A stretch of 64,000 bases of DNA. It comes from CAYUPI01 sp964446585 (lineage in GTDB: Bacteria > Verrucomicrobiota > Verrucomicrobiia > Limisphaerales > UBA8199). Within the stretch, counting starts at the first letter, position 1. Each line of letters opens with the position of its first letter. The notes beneath the pieces were generated by a model. The model did not search any database. It was given only the letters and a program-made list of their open reading frames with translations, and was not told the DNA's origin. Where the stretch lies: contig CAYUPI010000023.1 of NCBI GenBank assembly GCA_964446585.1, forward strand, positions 1 through 64,000. The letters run 5' to 3'. Positions 1-8,583 of the stretch are shown here, piece after piece. The position numbers were made by a program, and so were the translations under genes.

Positions 1-189
1 CCATTGGTCCCGTCACCCGCTCTCAGCTTTTACACAGAACTCTTGACGCTACCCGTTGGCTGGAGGAGGGCGCAGCTTCGTTCCGAGGTCGTCTGGCAGC
101 TTTGTTCTTTTCCACCCAGTGACTCGCAGGCACGATGGCCGAAGCAATCGAGAGGACGGGGGGCGGAGCCCTCAGCAGTTGGCGATCAG

Positions 190-1473
190 TTGAAAAGTCC
201 CTGGCAACGACAAATAACGCGGACGCGCACGCCCAGTGCGCGTTTAGCGCAATTGTGGCTATTGTTGTTTTCGCTGTGCGCAGTTCAGGCGCAGGAGACC
301 ATCCGGATGTCGCTGGCCAGCGCCGAGGCGGCCGAAGCGCGCCGGAAGGCCGCAGCCAGCATCGGCTATTACAATGTAAAGGTCGGACCGACGGGCTGGC
401 GGTTCGGGACGGGGCTAACCGTGGAGTACGATGACAACGTCACGCTCGGCCAGGTCAATCACGAGAGTGACGTGATCTTCCGACCCGAAATCAACGCGCA
501 GATGCTCTGGCCGGTAACGGACAAGAACACGCTCAATTTGAGTGTCGGGGTCGGCTATTCGGCTTATCTGGAGCATCGCGAACTGGATCGGATTTACCTT
601 ACTCCCGGTTCGGAAATGTCCTTTGATCTTTACGCGGGCGATTTCTGGATCAACCTGCACGACCGATTTTCCATCAGCGAGAATTCGTATCAGGACCCGA
701 CGGTGACGGGCGCGGGGGATTACTCGCGGCTGGAAAATGCGGTAGGCGCGACGGCGACGTGGGACCTGAACAAGGTGGTGGTGCGCGGCGGGTTCGACCA
801 CGTGGATTACGTGGCGTTGTCGGGCAGCTCGGGACAGCCGGACGGCCAATCTGAGCTGGCATGGTCGTCGGCGGGCTACGCGTTGAAACCGGGGATGTTT
901 GCCGGGGTGGAGCTGGGCGGGGGCCTGCTGCACTACAGCGGGACGAACGTCTCATTCAGCGATGCGAGGCAGGTGAATGCCGGGGTCTTCTTCGAATCGC
1001 AAGTCAGCCAGTATCTCCATTTCCGCGGCAGCGTCGGCTATACGCTTTACTCGCCAGACACCGGCCAGTCCACCAACTCGAACTCGGTCAGCGATTTCAC
1101 TGGAATCTATGCGGATCTGAGCCTCCAGCATCGGCTCAACCGATTTCTCGACTATACGCTGAGCGCCGGCCGCAGCATCAACTTTGCATTTTATGGGGGA
1201 TCGGTGGACCTGACTTATGCCCGATGGCTGGCCAACTGGAAGGTGATGGAGAAAGTGGGCATCGGCACTTCGCTGCAATACGAGCATGGCACTCAAGTGA
1301 CTTTTACCGGGGAAACTTTCGATCGCTACGGGGGGAGCATCAGCCTGTCGCGCACGCTCACGGCAAAATCGTCGGGCAGCCTCGGATACCAGTTCTACTG
1401 GCGGACCTCCGACGTGAAAGGCAGAGATTACACTGCGAACATCGTGAGCTTGAACTTTAGCTATCGATTTTGA
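190..1473 (+). CDS. Outer-membrane beta-barrel protein, exopolysaccharide-associated type
   Basis: The predicted product is an exported outer-membrane beta-barrel of about 427 residues. The frame is open from position 4, but I place the start at the TTG at 190. This gives a classical signal peptide: a basic N-terminus, the hydrophobic run LWLLLFSLCAV, and a likely cleavage at VQA|QE. The mature part is rich in alternating aromatic/hydrophobic strands (YDDNVTLG near the start, repeated GYxLY and FxSQVSQY-like strands) and ends in the motif FSYRF, with the C-terminal Phe typical of barrel proteins. It resembles the 'putative beta-barrel porin 2' family often found beside EPS and exosortase loci. 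That fits the glycosyltransferase and exosortase genes from 3.2 to 17 kb, so a role in polysaccharide export or anchoring is inferred. No clear Shine-Dalgarno precedes the TTG, so the start is uncertain. Confidence 0.7.
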   Translation: MKSPWQRQITRTRTPSARLAQLWLLLFSLCAVQAQETIRMSLASAEAAEARRKAAASIGYYNVKVGPTGWRFGTGLTVEYDDNVTLGQVNHESDVIFRPEINAQMLWPVTDKNTLNLSVGVGYSAYLEHRELDRIYLTPGSEMSFDLYAGDFWINLHDRFSISENSYQDPTVTGAGDYSRLENAVGATATWDLNKVVVRGGFDHVDYVALSGSSGQPDGQSELAWSSAGYALKPGMFAGVELGGGLLHYSGTNVSFSDARQVNAGVFFESQVSQYLHFRGSVGYTLYSPDTGQSTNSNSVSDFTGIYADLSLQHRLNRFLDYTLSAGRSINFAFYGGSVDLTYARWLANWKVMEKVGIGTSLQYEHGTQVTFTGETFDRYGGSISLSRTLTAKSSGSLGYQFYWRTSDVKGRDYTANIVSLNFSYRF

Positions 1474-1486
1474 GCGTATCTCGAGA

Positions 1487-1570
1487 TTGTAGGAGCCGAC
1501 GTGAGGAGGCTCTCATTAATTTTGGATTTGGGATTTTTTGATCAGAGCCTCCTTACGTCAGCTCCTACAA
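1487..1570. repeat. Long interrupted palindrome (intergenic repeat, copy 1)
   Basis: Two 27-nt arms (1487-1513 and 1544-1570) are inverted copies with 25 of 27 matching positions, separated by 30 nt of A/T-rich sequence. The outer edge reads TTGTAGGAGC and its complement GCTCCTACAA. A related element lies at about 32475-32572 in this window, so this is a dispersed family. It sits directly after the barrel gene and could act as a bidirectional terminator between the convergent barrel and thiS genes, but there is no T-tract. Confidence 0.85.
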
Positions 1571-1583
1571 CCACTGGGCGTGC

Positions 1584-1829
1584 TCAACCCCCGGCCACAA
1601 TCTGCACGATCTCGAGGCGGTCGCCGGCTTGCAGCGGGCGTCGGGCGAACTCCGAAGGCGCGACGGCCTGGCAATTGTGCTCGACCACGACGCTTCGGGG
1701 CAAGAGTTTCTGGGCCAACAGAAACTCCTCCATCGTGCAAGGCAACCGCGTCTCGATCGTTTTTCCATTTGCAAAGACCACGCCATGTCCTGTGGCTGGA
1801 GTGGACGTCTGGGCTGACAAGTCTGACAT
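1584..1829 (-). CDS. thiS: Sulfur carrier protein ThiS
   Basis: This 81-residue protein has the ThiS/MoaD ubiquitin-like pattern: VFANGK near residue 18, then LLAQKLLPRSVVVEHN, then RPLQAGDRLEIVQIVAGG. The C-terminal Gly-Gly is the site adenylated by ThiF and converted to the thiocarboxylate that donates sulfur for the thiazole ring of thiamine. ThiS proteins are usually near 66 residues; the extra 15 or so N-terminal residues suggest that a start further downstream is possible. It lies 70 bp downstream of thiH on the same strand, as expected for a thiazole-synthesis pair. thiG and thiF are not in the window. Confidence 0.88.
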   Translation of the reverse strand: MSDLSAQTSTPATGHGVVFANGKTIETRLPCTMEEFLLAQKLLPRSVVVEHNCQAVAPSEFARRPLQAGDRLEIVQIVAGG

Positions 1830-1899
1830 AAAATCGAAGGCTCTTTTCTCCTGAAACCTGACCTAAATGCCGAGAACTTTTGGGCGTCGGCTTCCGACT

Positions 1900-3096
1900 T
1901 CAGGTCGGACTGAGGGCGGCATCCCAATCCTTCCACACGGGCTCATATCCGAGCCTTTGGATGAGTTCACAGACTTCCTGCGGCGAGCGTTCGTCGGCGA
2001 TGTCGAATTGACCGGTGGCGCGCAGGTCCGGTCCGGCATTGGCCCACTCGCTGGCGCCCAACTCGACGATCCGCCCGCGCTGGGTATGATGCAGCTTTTC
2101 TTTGCCCGCGCCAGTGTAGCCGCCGGGCTCGGTGTGACTGCCGGCGCTCATCAGGGTAATCCCCAACGGGATCAAGCCGTCGCGAAGGCTCGGCGATTCC
2201 CGCGTTGATAAGACCAGCCCGGCATCAGGGAACATCAAGCGAAACGCGCAGACCAGTTGGACCAACTCCCGCTCGGCCATGTGCGTGAGCGGTTGGAACT
2301 CACCGGCGGCGGGCCGCAACCGCGGCAGCGAGATCGTCAATTGCGCTTTCCAGCAATGGCGCAGAAGATATTGGGCGTTCGCCGCCACGCCGAGAGCTTC
2401 CAGACGCCAATCTCCGAGGCCGTAGAGGGCGCCGATTCCCAGGCGCCGAAACCCGGCCGCATAAGCGCGCTCGGGCGTTTCCAGGCGACATTCGAAATCG
2501 CGTTTCGGCCCGGCGGTGTGCATCTCGGCATAAACCGAGCGGTCGTAAGTTTCCTGGTACACGACCAGGCCATCGGCGCCGGCCTGGACGAGCGGCCGGT
2601 ACTGTTCCGTTTCCATCGGGCCCACTTCCAAGGAGACGCTCGGCACCGTCGCATGCAGCGCGCGAACGCAATCGGCGAGGTAGCCCGAGGAAACGAATTT
2701 CGGATGTTCGCCCGAGACCAGCAGGATATTGCGGAAGCCCTGGTCCGCGAGCGCGGCGGCCTCGCGACGCACCTCCTCGACCGAGAGCGTGACGCGCAAT
2801 ATGGGATTGTCGCGCGAGAAGCCGCAATACTTGCAGTTGTTGATGCACTCGTTGGAAAGGTAGAGCGGGGCGAACAACCGGATAACTTTACCGAAGCGTT
2901 GAAGGGTCAACTGCTGTGAGCGACGTCCGAGCGGTTCCAGGAGTTCCGCGGCTGCCGGGGAGATCAAATGGGCAAAGTCGGTCAGGGAGAGCTTTGATTT
3001 ACTCAGGGCCTGCCGGGCATCCTGCGCGGAGGCCGCCAGCGAGCGCTCGACCAGAGCGCCTAGGGGCAACGATTGAAATTCAGCGACAAAGCTCAC
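1900..3096 (-). CDS. thiH: 2-iminoacetate synthase ThiH
   Basis: This radical-SAM enzyme cleaves tyrosine to dehydroglycine (2-iminoacetate) plus p-cresol for thiazole synthesis. The cluster motif CINNCKYCG is present at residues 84-92, counted from the chosen GTG start at 3096, and the three Cys bind the [4Fe-4S] cluster. Downstream the protein follows the ThiH/BioB-like TIM barrel (LLVSGEHP, YQETYDRSVYAEMH, GIGALYGLGDWR, SLPRLRPAAGEF). The frame continues upstream to 3210, but that extension is Arg/Cys-rich and unlike the family. The GTG gives 398 residues, close to the roughly 377 of E. coli ThiH. I looked for a TPP riboswitch in the 131-bp divergent region upstream and did not see one. 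It is probably co-transcribed with thiS. Confidence 0.93.
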   Translation of the reverse strand: MSFVAEFQSLPLGALVERSLAASAQDARQALSKSKLSLTDFAHLISPAAAELLEPLGRRSQQLTLQRFGKVIRLFAPLYLSNECINNCKYCGFSRDNPILRVTLSVEEVRREAAALADQGFRNILLVSGEHPKFVSSGYLADCVRALHATVPSVSLEVGPMETEQYRPLVQAGADGLVVYQETYDRSVYAEMHTAGPKRDFECRLETPERAYAAGFRRLGIGALYGLGDWRLEALGVAANAQYLLRHCWKAQLTISLPRLRPAAGEFQPLTHMAERELVQLVCAFRLMFPDAGLVLSTRESPSLRDGLIPLGITLMSAGSHTEPGGYTGAGKEKLHHTQRGRIVELGASEWANAGPDLRATGQFDIADERSPQEVCELIQRLGYEPVWKDWDAALSPT

Positions 3097-3227
3097 TAAT
3101 GGAACGTAACAAAAAGTGGCGCGATGTCGAGATGCACTGCGGTCGCAACAGTTGACTTTGCTGGTCTGGAGTGTTGAGCTTTGAATCGCGATGCGGAACG
3201 AGCGCCACACTCAAGAGCAGCGAGCGA

Positions 3228-4907
3228 ATGGAGAAAGCTAAGTCCACACCGTTTTTCCCGCCCGGGACGGCAGTAGATTGGATGGCGCTTACCTTGTTGT
3301 GGAGTGTGGCGGTGCTGCTGGTCAAGCCGATCGGGGATTTCCCTCTGAATGACGACTGGTCCTACGGATTGACGGTCAAGCGCCTAATGGGAGGGGGCGG
3401 TTATCATCCGAGCGGGTGGACGTTCATGACCCTCATCACGCAGGCGCTGTGGGGAGCTCTGTTCTGCCTGCCGCAGGGCTTTTCCTTTACGGCGCTGAGA
3501 TTTTCGACACTCGTGCTATCGCTGATCGGGCTGCTCGCCTTGTACACGTTGGTTCGGCAACTCCAAGGACCCAGGCTGTTGGCGGTCATTTGCGCCCTCA
3601 CGCTGGCGTGCAACCCGATCTATTTCGCGCTCTCCAACACCTTCATGACCGACGTTCCATTCACGACGCTGGCCATTTTGACGGCGCTGTTCTTCGTGCG
3701 CTGTCTCCAGTGGGAATCCGATTTGGATTTGTGGATCGGGGCGGCATTCGCCATCGCCGCAACCCTTTGCCGGCAGCTTGGGCTATGCCTTCCTTTGGCC
3801 TTCGCGATCGCTTTGTTGCTAAAACGTGGATTCCAAAACCGCTGGATCACGCGCGCGATCGTCCCGTTGGTCGTTTCGGCCGTTGCGCTGGCTGCGTTCC
3901 AGCATTGGCTGAAGGTAACCGGCAGGATTCCCAATATCTACGAACACAAGTCCGACCGGCTCGTCGCGGCGCTGACACACCCCGAAAGAATTCCGCTGAA
4001 CGTTGCGTATTTCGGCTGGAGCATGCTGATGTATTTGGGCTGGTTCCTGTTGCCGCTGACGCTGACGACCCGGTTCCGGGGGCGTAGTGCCCCGGAGCGC
4101 CCACGTTTGATCCTAGTTATTCGCCTGGCGCTGGGCTTGTTTCTCGTGGCATCAGTGGTCCGCTTCATCGTCGTGCCATCCTTGATGCCGGTGCATAACA
4201 ACATCCTGATCCCGCAGGGGATCGGCCCAGCGACTTTGCGCGACACGTTCAACCTGCGTTTGGCTCATTTGCCGGCCCTGCCTCCGGTTTTCTGGCTCGT
4301 CGTCACAGCGTTGAGCCTGGCGGGCGCCGCGCTGCTGGTTGCAAAGGCCACTACAGTCATCTCGGAGCTGTTCCCGAATGGCCGATTCGCCGCGGAGAAT
4401 CCTGACAGTGCGATCGAGACATTCTTTCTCCTCTGCGCAGCTGTTTATCTGCTGCCTTTTCTTCTGAGCGGGTTTTTCGATCGTTACCTTCTTCCAGTGA
4501 TCGCGTTTCTGACACCTGCACTGGCGGTGTCGCTGCGCGGAGCCGGAGCTCAGCCCCGGCGGGTACGATATTTAGTCGAGATGTTGCTTCTCGCGGCTTC
4601 CGGTGTATTCGCGCTCGCCGGCACCAGGGACTACCTGGAATGGAACAGGACGCGCTGGCGGGCAATTAACGAATTGCTGGCGCAAAAGGACGTCAAACCA
4701 AAGGACGTTGATGGCGGGTTCGAATTCAATGGTTGGTATATGTATGAGACCTTCACCATGACCAACTGGTGGGTGGTCAACGATTCGTACGTCATTTCCT
4801 TTGGGAAGATCGAGGGCTACGAACCGATCAGGAGGTACACTTACAATCATTGGATGCCGCCGTACGAGGGCACGATCTTCGTGCTTAAGCGCAACACCCA
4901 GGATTGA
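3228..4907 (+). CDS. Polytopic membrane GT-C-type glycosyltransferase-like protein
   Basis: The product has about 559 residues with ten or more predicted membrane helices (for example LTLLWSVAVLLV, LVLSLIGLLALYTLV, FLLCAAVYLLPFLLSG). The short motif PLNDDWSY in the first periplasmic loop resembles the acidic catalytic loop of PMT/ArnT family glycosyltransferases, which use polyprenyl-phosphate sugars. A soluble C-terminal segment of about 100 residues (NELLAQKDV... to the end) follows the last helix. I chose ATG 3228 (MEKAKSTP) because the upstream extension from 3171 is not hydrophobic or conserved-looking. It is divergent from thiH. The surrounding polysaccharide genes support a role in surface glycan or protein glycosylation. 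The substrate is unknown. Confidence 0.65.
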   Translation: MEKAKSTPFFPPGTAVDWMALTLLWSVAVLLVKPIGDFPLNDDWSYGLTVKRLMGGGGYHPSGWTFMTLITQALWGALFCLPQGFSFTALRFSTLVLSLIGLLALYTLVRQLQGPRLLAVICALTLACNPIYFALSNTFMTDVPFTTLAILTALFFVRCLQWESDLDLWIGAAFAIAATLCRQLGLCLPLAFAIALLLKRGFQNRWITRAIVPLVVSAVALAAFQHWLKVTGRIPNIYEHKSDRLVAALTHPERIPLNVAYFGWSMLMYLGWFLLPLTLTTRFRGRSAPERPRLILVIRLALGLFLVASVVRFIVVPSLMPVHNNILIPQGIGPATLRDTFNLRLAHLPALPPVFWLVVTALSLAGAALLVAKATTVISELFPNGRFAAENPDSAIETFFLLCAAVYLLPFLLSGFFDRYLLPVIAFLTPALAVSLRGAGAQPRRVRYLVEMLLLAASGVFALAGTRDYLEWNRTRWRAINELLAQKDVKPKDVDGGFEFNGWYMYETFTMTNWWVVNDSYVISFGKIEGYEPIRRYTYNHWMPPYEGTIFVLKRNTQD

Positions 4908-4921
4908 ATTTTTGGTGGGAG

Positions 4922-5275
4922 CTACCGGCCGCCAAAAAAGCACCAGACGGCGTACAGAATCGTGACAGCGCCGCTCAGAGCGAGGACAATCCAGACTCGT
5001 TGTTCGGTAGCTGCAGAAGCGAGGAAGTCCGTATAGGCACACTTGCATAGGGCCCGGAGATGACAGCCCTCGCAATCGTCACTGGTGCGATCGGCGGGAC
5101 AGGTGTCCAAAATGATCTGTCCGCTCCGGGAAGCCCGCCGGTTCAGCCAAATCGAGCCCTGCTGAGAGGACGGCACGGCAAGAATTGGATGCGGCGGCCG
5201 GGAAGTCCCTAACACCATGGCTGGTGCAGATTCGAGTTCGGACGCCGGCTCAGTGATGATTGTTGTATCAGCCAT
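4922..5275 (-). CDS. Small tail-anchored Cys-rich protein, unknown function
   Basis: This 117-residue product starts at ATG 5275 (MADTTIITEP). A proline/serine-rich N-terminal half is followed by a cysteine cluster, CPADRTSDDCEGCHLRALCKC, which could bind metal, and then a single C-terminal membrane helix (VWIVLALSGAVTILYAVWCFF) ending in GGR. I do not recognise the family. The frame is open for another 62 residues upstream, but that part lacks any feature. It lies between the membrane glycosyltransferase (convergent, 14 bp away) and the decayed Wzz-like gene on the same strand, so an exopolysaccharide link is possible but unproven. Confidence 0.45.
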   Translation of the reverse strand: MADTTIITEPASELESAPAMVLGTSRPPHPILAVPSSQQGSIWLNRRASRSGQIILDTCPADRTSDDCEGCHLRALCKCAYTDFLASAATEQRVWIVLALSGAVTILYAVWCFFGGR

Positions 5276-5403
5276 ACTAAAAACCTGCCCCCTTCTGACA
5301 GAGCAAGGCGTCGGCGATTGAGCCAATTGCGTGCCAAAGTGCGGGCAGTCGCGACAAGTACCCAAAAACCACCGAACGAATAGCCGACTGGGCGGGAGCT
5401 GAG

Positions 5404-6358
5404 CTAAGAACCTCCCGTTTGCGGGGACGCGGGTGTAGCGCTCGATCTGCGTCGAGACCATGCGGCGATCCCTGCACTCCCACCGCCAACCAACAAGGCC
5501 AGTAGCGCTCCTCCCAAAATTCCCCGAGTAATATACAAGGGCTTATTGGGTCGCACCGGCCTCAAACCCGGGACGGCCGAGTCCACGATTTTGGGTCGGT
5601 TCTTGGCCGCCCGGTGTTCCCTGTGTTCCTGGTAAGTCCGTGCAATGGCGTTTGCCAGCTTTGCCGCTTCCGGAGCATAGCCGCTGAAGACGCGGATGTC
5701 GATCAGGCTGGTATTGCGCACCGGGCGCAGGTCCAGCCTGCTCTTGAGAAGCTGCATGGTTTCTTTGGTTTTGAGCGTCTCGCCATTGGCAAACTTTTTA
5801 CCCCACTCTTTGTTCAGATGCAGGTCAGTGATGACCTTGCCGAGGATGACCTCGGACGGGATCACCTCGAACTCGGTCTGAATATAGTACGGGTCATATG
5901 GTCCCTCCCAGGGATGTTCCGCCAGGCCGGTCATATCGGTCTGGTCCCGTTCGATTCTGACCCGGGCGGTGCTTGAGTAGCTCTCGGGCAAATGAACGTG
6001 ATAAGCGTGCTCGTGCCGACGACAAGCACAAATACCGCGGCGAAAACCGCGACGAAGACACGCCGAGGCGCAAACTGCGGCCGTAAGACCGCATTAATTC
6101 TCTCCATCATAGGTTTCCTTCCCTTAAGTCCTGAAATGTGTTCCAGAACCACCGTCTTCATCAAATCTGGCAACACGCGTAGCCACAGCCCCATGAGTCC
6201 CACCCGCGTCCACCGCGCCAGGCATCCCGACTCTGGTCGCGGAAAAGCTGCGCCATAGCAGGGCCGTATTCGCGGCGATACCGAGGCGGGTAACCGGCCG
6301 GCAAATGCTGATAGATCCGCGCAGAAAGCGTGACCGCCCTGGCGTCGGCGCGCTTCAT
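5404..6358 (-). pseudogene. Wzz-like chain-length determinant with N-terminal prefix domain, two frameshifts
   Basis: Three consecutive pieces in different frames assemble into one protein. Piece 1, from ATG 6358, is a hydrophilic prefix (YPPRYRREYGPAMAQLFRDQ). Piece 2 begins near 6200 (GLMGLWLRVLPDLMKT, then MMERINAVLRPQ and the helix VFVAVFAAVFVLVVG). Piece 3 begins near 5992 (LPESYSSTARVRIERDQTD), followed by the Wzz periplasmic domain, the PGLRPVRPNKP motif and a second membrane helix. Each junction is repaired by adding one missing base, in GGGTGGGACTC near 6200 and in TTCATTTGCC near 5992. Wzz proteins control polysaccharide chain length at the inner membrane. The start overlaps the padR stop as ATGA. 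Sequencing error is possible, but two hits in one gene favour decay. Confidence 0.72.
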
Positions 6359-6744
6359 GCGAGACCAACCGCCCGTGCCGCCGCGACGGGCTTTCCAATC
6401 AGCCGCTTGCGCCGTGCGACCTCCGCCATCGCCGCGTAACGCAATGCCTCGGCTTTCACGGCCCTTTGACCAATAGCGGTCAGGCGGTAGTAACGGCGTC
6501 GTTCGTCGTCCAACTCCGGATCGGGCCGTTCGTCGGATTCCTCGATCATCCGCGCTGCCAACAGGCGCTTGATCGTACCGTACAAGGTACCCGGCCCCAT
6601 CTTGATTCGTCCCTTTGTGCTCTCGATCACCTCCTGCATAATGGCGTAGCCGTGGCGTTCGTTGTCCACCAATGCCAGCAATATGTGGAAGACCGCCGGT
6701 GTGAGCGGCGGCATCCCCTCGGGTTCAGTACGCGCCATCGGCAT
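6355..6744 (-). CDS. PadR-family transcriptional regulator
   Basis: This 129-residue protein is a PadR winged-helix repressor. Its N-terminal wHTH reads PLTPAVFHILLALVDNERHGYAIMQEV, followed by the recognition segment MGPGTLYGTIKRLLAARMI, the wing DDERRRYYRLTAIGQRAV, and a short C-terminal dimerisation helix. It belongs to the short subfamily 1 type. The stop overlaps the start of the following Wzz-like pseudogene (ATGA), so the two were one transcriptional unit and PadR probably controlled it. A perfect 7-5-7 palindrome at 6767-6785, just upstream of the start, is a likely autoregulatory operator. The ligand is unknown. Confidence 0.92.
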   Translation of the reverse strand: MPMARTEPEGMPPLTPAVFHILLALVDNERHGYAIMQEVIESTKGRIKMGPGTLYGTIKRLLAARMIEESDERPDPELDDERRRYYRLTAIGQRAVKAEALRYAAMAEVARRKRLIGKPVAAARAVGLA

Positions 6745-6766
6745 AGTCGAATACTACAGTTACAGT

Positions 6767-6785
6767 TATATCCATTACGGATATA
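6767..6785. promoter_or_regulatory. Candidate PadR operator (perfect palindrome)
   Basis: TATATCC-ATTAC-GGATATA is a perfect inverted repeat with 7-nt arms and a 5-nt centre, ending 23 bp upstream of the padR start codon. Dyad operators at this position are the norm for self-repressing PadR proteins. The A/T-rich arms stand out from the GC-rich surroundings and could also overlap the -10 region. Confidence 0.55.
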
Positions 6786-7039
6786 CTTTCATTACTCACG
6801 CTTCCTGTCAACAAGCATTTCTTGAGGATTTTGCGATGGCTTTGCCAATGCGGCGACACTGTGCCCCCGTCGCCGCTCGACTACCCCCGGGTAGCCTGGA
6901 CGCTGGGCAATTGACGTTCTCGCCATGAACGGTGGCGGTTTTCGACGGGATTGTCGTTCTGATGGGGCTATGAGATTAATCCATTCCAGAAAAATCACGC
7001 TTCAGGTTCGGCTTGAAAACTGGCACAATTTTCGGCGTC

Positions 7040-7207
7040 ATGCCTGAGCAGCCAGCCAAAGCGGGTCACCCTGAGAAGCAAGACGGCGAGCCCGATCCTG
7101 CCACCGGCGACAAGGGCGCCGCATCACGAAAATTAACGCCCGAGGAACAGATGGCTCTTTTTGAGAAAGAGCTGAAAGAAAATGATTGGGGCCATCAGCC
7201 TTGCTGA
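7040..7207 (+). CDS. Small conserved acidic protein, unknown function
   Basis: This 55-residue hydrophilic protein begins at ATG 7040 (MPEQPAKAGH). The first 30 residues are Pro/Gly/Asp-rich and probably disordered. The C-terminal 25 residues form an amphipathic helix, LTPEEQMALFEKELKEND, ending in the distinctive WGHQPC. The terminal Trp-Gly-His-x-x-Cys looks conserved rather than random and could bind a metal or be a partner motif. The frame is also open from ATG 7013. It stands alone between the divergent padR unit and the convergent propeller pseudogene. The function is unknown. Confidence 0.5.
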   Translation: MPEQPAKAGHPEKQDGEPDPATGDKGAASRKLTPEEQMALFEKELKENDWGHQPC

Positions 7208-7352
7208 CCAGGGCATTCTTATCAGTGTGAATCCTGTTCATCCGTGGTTTAAACTCCTCTTCAATTTCGTAAGTCAGCCTTCGCACTTTGGCCGATTCAA
7301 CGGCTCAACGATTCCACAGTTTCACAGTCTATTTGCGGCTCTGCCGCTGGCT

Positions 7353-8456
7353 TCAGTTTGTGGCTCGCATCAGCTTGAGGATGCGTCCGCCCAAAGGATC
7401 AATGAGATAAGCTCGCCCGCCGCGCGTGGCAACAACGCCCCGAGCGCCCTTGGCTGTCGGCACGGTCGCTTTCAGGTGGAACTTACCCGCGTCATCTACT
7501 TGCGCGACCGCGAGTGTGCCAGGAACCTAAGCGGCTGCGTATAAAAGTTTCTGCTGGGAATCATAATCGATGTTGTCGAGGCCCGCGCCTGTGTGGATTG
7601 AGTCGAGCAGCCGCCCCTCGTGGCTGGCGTCCAACGCGACGACATGATCCCCGCACGCCACGAAGAGGAAACGCCGCTTTTGGTCCAGCGCCAGACCCTG
7701 CAAATCGTCCGCCCCGGGATTCCATTGCGCAAGCACTTCATGACGGCGCACGTCTATGACGAGCGTGCGCCCCTTCTCTTCCAGATTCGTATAAAAAAGG
7801 CCGCGCTTGTTATCGATGGCGTAACCTTCGGCGGAACCGTCCAGCGGGATTTTGATTTTCAATTTTAAGTGCTTCGGCTTCGCCGCATCAAAAACTTGAA
7901 TCGATTTGTCCGCTGAAGGTATGCCCAGCGGAGGCGCGCCTGTCGTGACCCACAATTCGCGCACGGCAGCCACGTAGACAACTCCATCCGGTGCAGCCGC
8001 CGGCCCGGCGGAGCGGGGCGCCACCGCGATGCACTCTCCGCACCGCAACGTGCGGGCATCAATCGCGCAAAGAGTTGAATCGCCACGATTCCCGATATAC
8101 ACGACGCCATCGCCGACGCTGACGGAAGTGGGTCCCAGGACAACTTTCCGCCCGCGCAACTCAACCTCGCTAGTGCCAAAGCCACCCACTTGATAGACCG
8201 AATCGGTCCGTTCATTTATGACATCGACAAACCCGGTTTTGCTGGCGGGGACCCATAACTGCCCTGTCGAACGGTCATACGCAAAGTAATCCAAAACCAC
8301 CACGCCGTTGGCGCCGGGAAGGGTGATTGGATTGATCTTGTATCCGTCGTCCGAATATTCACCCCCGCTGACAGGCTGCAACAGCACGCAACACAAAAGT
8401 CCGCACAGCAGCGCACAATAACGCCCTTCTGTCGTGGGCGAAACAATCGAGGACAT
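7353..8456 (-). pseudogene. Secreted YncE/SMP-30-like beta-propeller with in-frame amber stop
   Basis: The first 309 codons encode a signal peptide (LLCGLLCCVLLQPVSGG) and a run of propeller blades typical of YVTN/YncE-like proteins (GVVVLDYFAYDRSTGQLWV, VGDGVVYIGNRGDSTLCAID, GLFYTNLEEKGRTLVIDV). The frame stops at TAG (7527-7529) straight after LLYAAA. The same frame then continues for 57 more codons with unmistakable family sequence (GTLAVAQVDDAGKFHLKATV, then GVVATRGGRAYLIDPLGG) to TGA at 7353. A single A-to-T change in an AAG codon would explain this. It is either a fresh nonsense mutation, a sequencing error, or amber readthrough. The truncated product would lack the blade that closes the propeller. 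Confidence 0.75.
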
Positions 8457-8583
8457 AGGTGGATGCTGCTGCCATGTAACAATGATTACAAGCGAATCGG
8501 ACTGACGTCCTGTTGCAGGTCAGAGGTACTGCAGTACTACCGCCCATTGCCGGTGTAACGCCCTGACGATATTATTTTCCTGC

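Noticed and set aside
415..933. A 172-codon minus-strand frame across the beta-barrel gene
   Set aside because: Arg/His/Val-rich composition typical of antisense GC-rich frames; the barrel gene explains the region.
2257..2919. A 220-codon open frame antisense to thiH
   Set aside because: Antisense to a recognised radical-SAM enzyme, with no family likeness.
3097..3227. TPP riboswitch upstream of thiH
   Set aside because: The conserved CUGAGA and downstream core words are not present.
7208..7352. A phrase like GTGAATCCTGTTCATCCGTG resembling a dispersed repeat
   Set aside because: Only loosely similar to TTCGTGGTCATTCGAGTCCA near 32612; too weak to claim a repeat family.
7527..7529. Amber recoding of the propeller gene as a stop-codon readthrough system
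   Set aside because: No selenocysteine- or pyrrolysine-type element is seen, and a simple nonsense mutation or base error is more likely.
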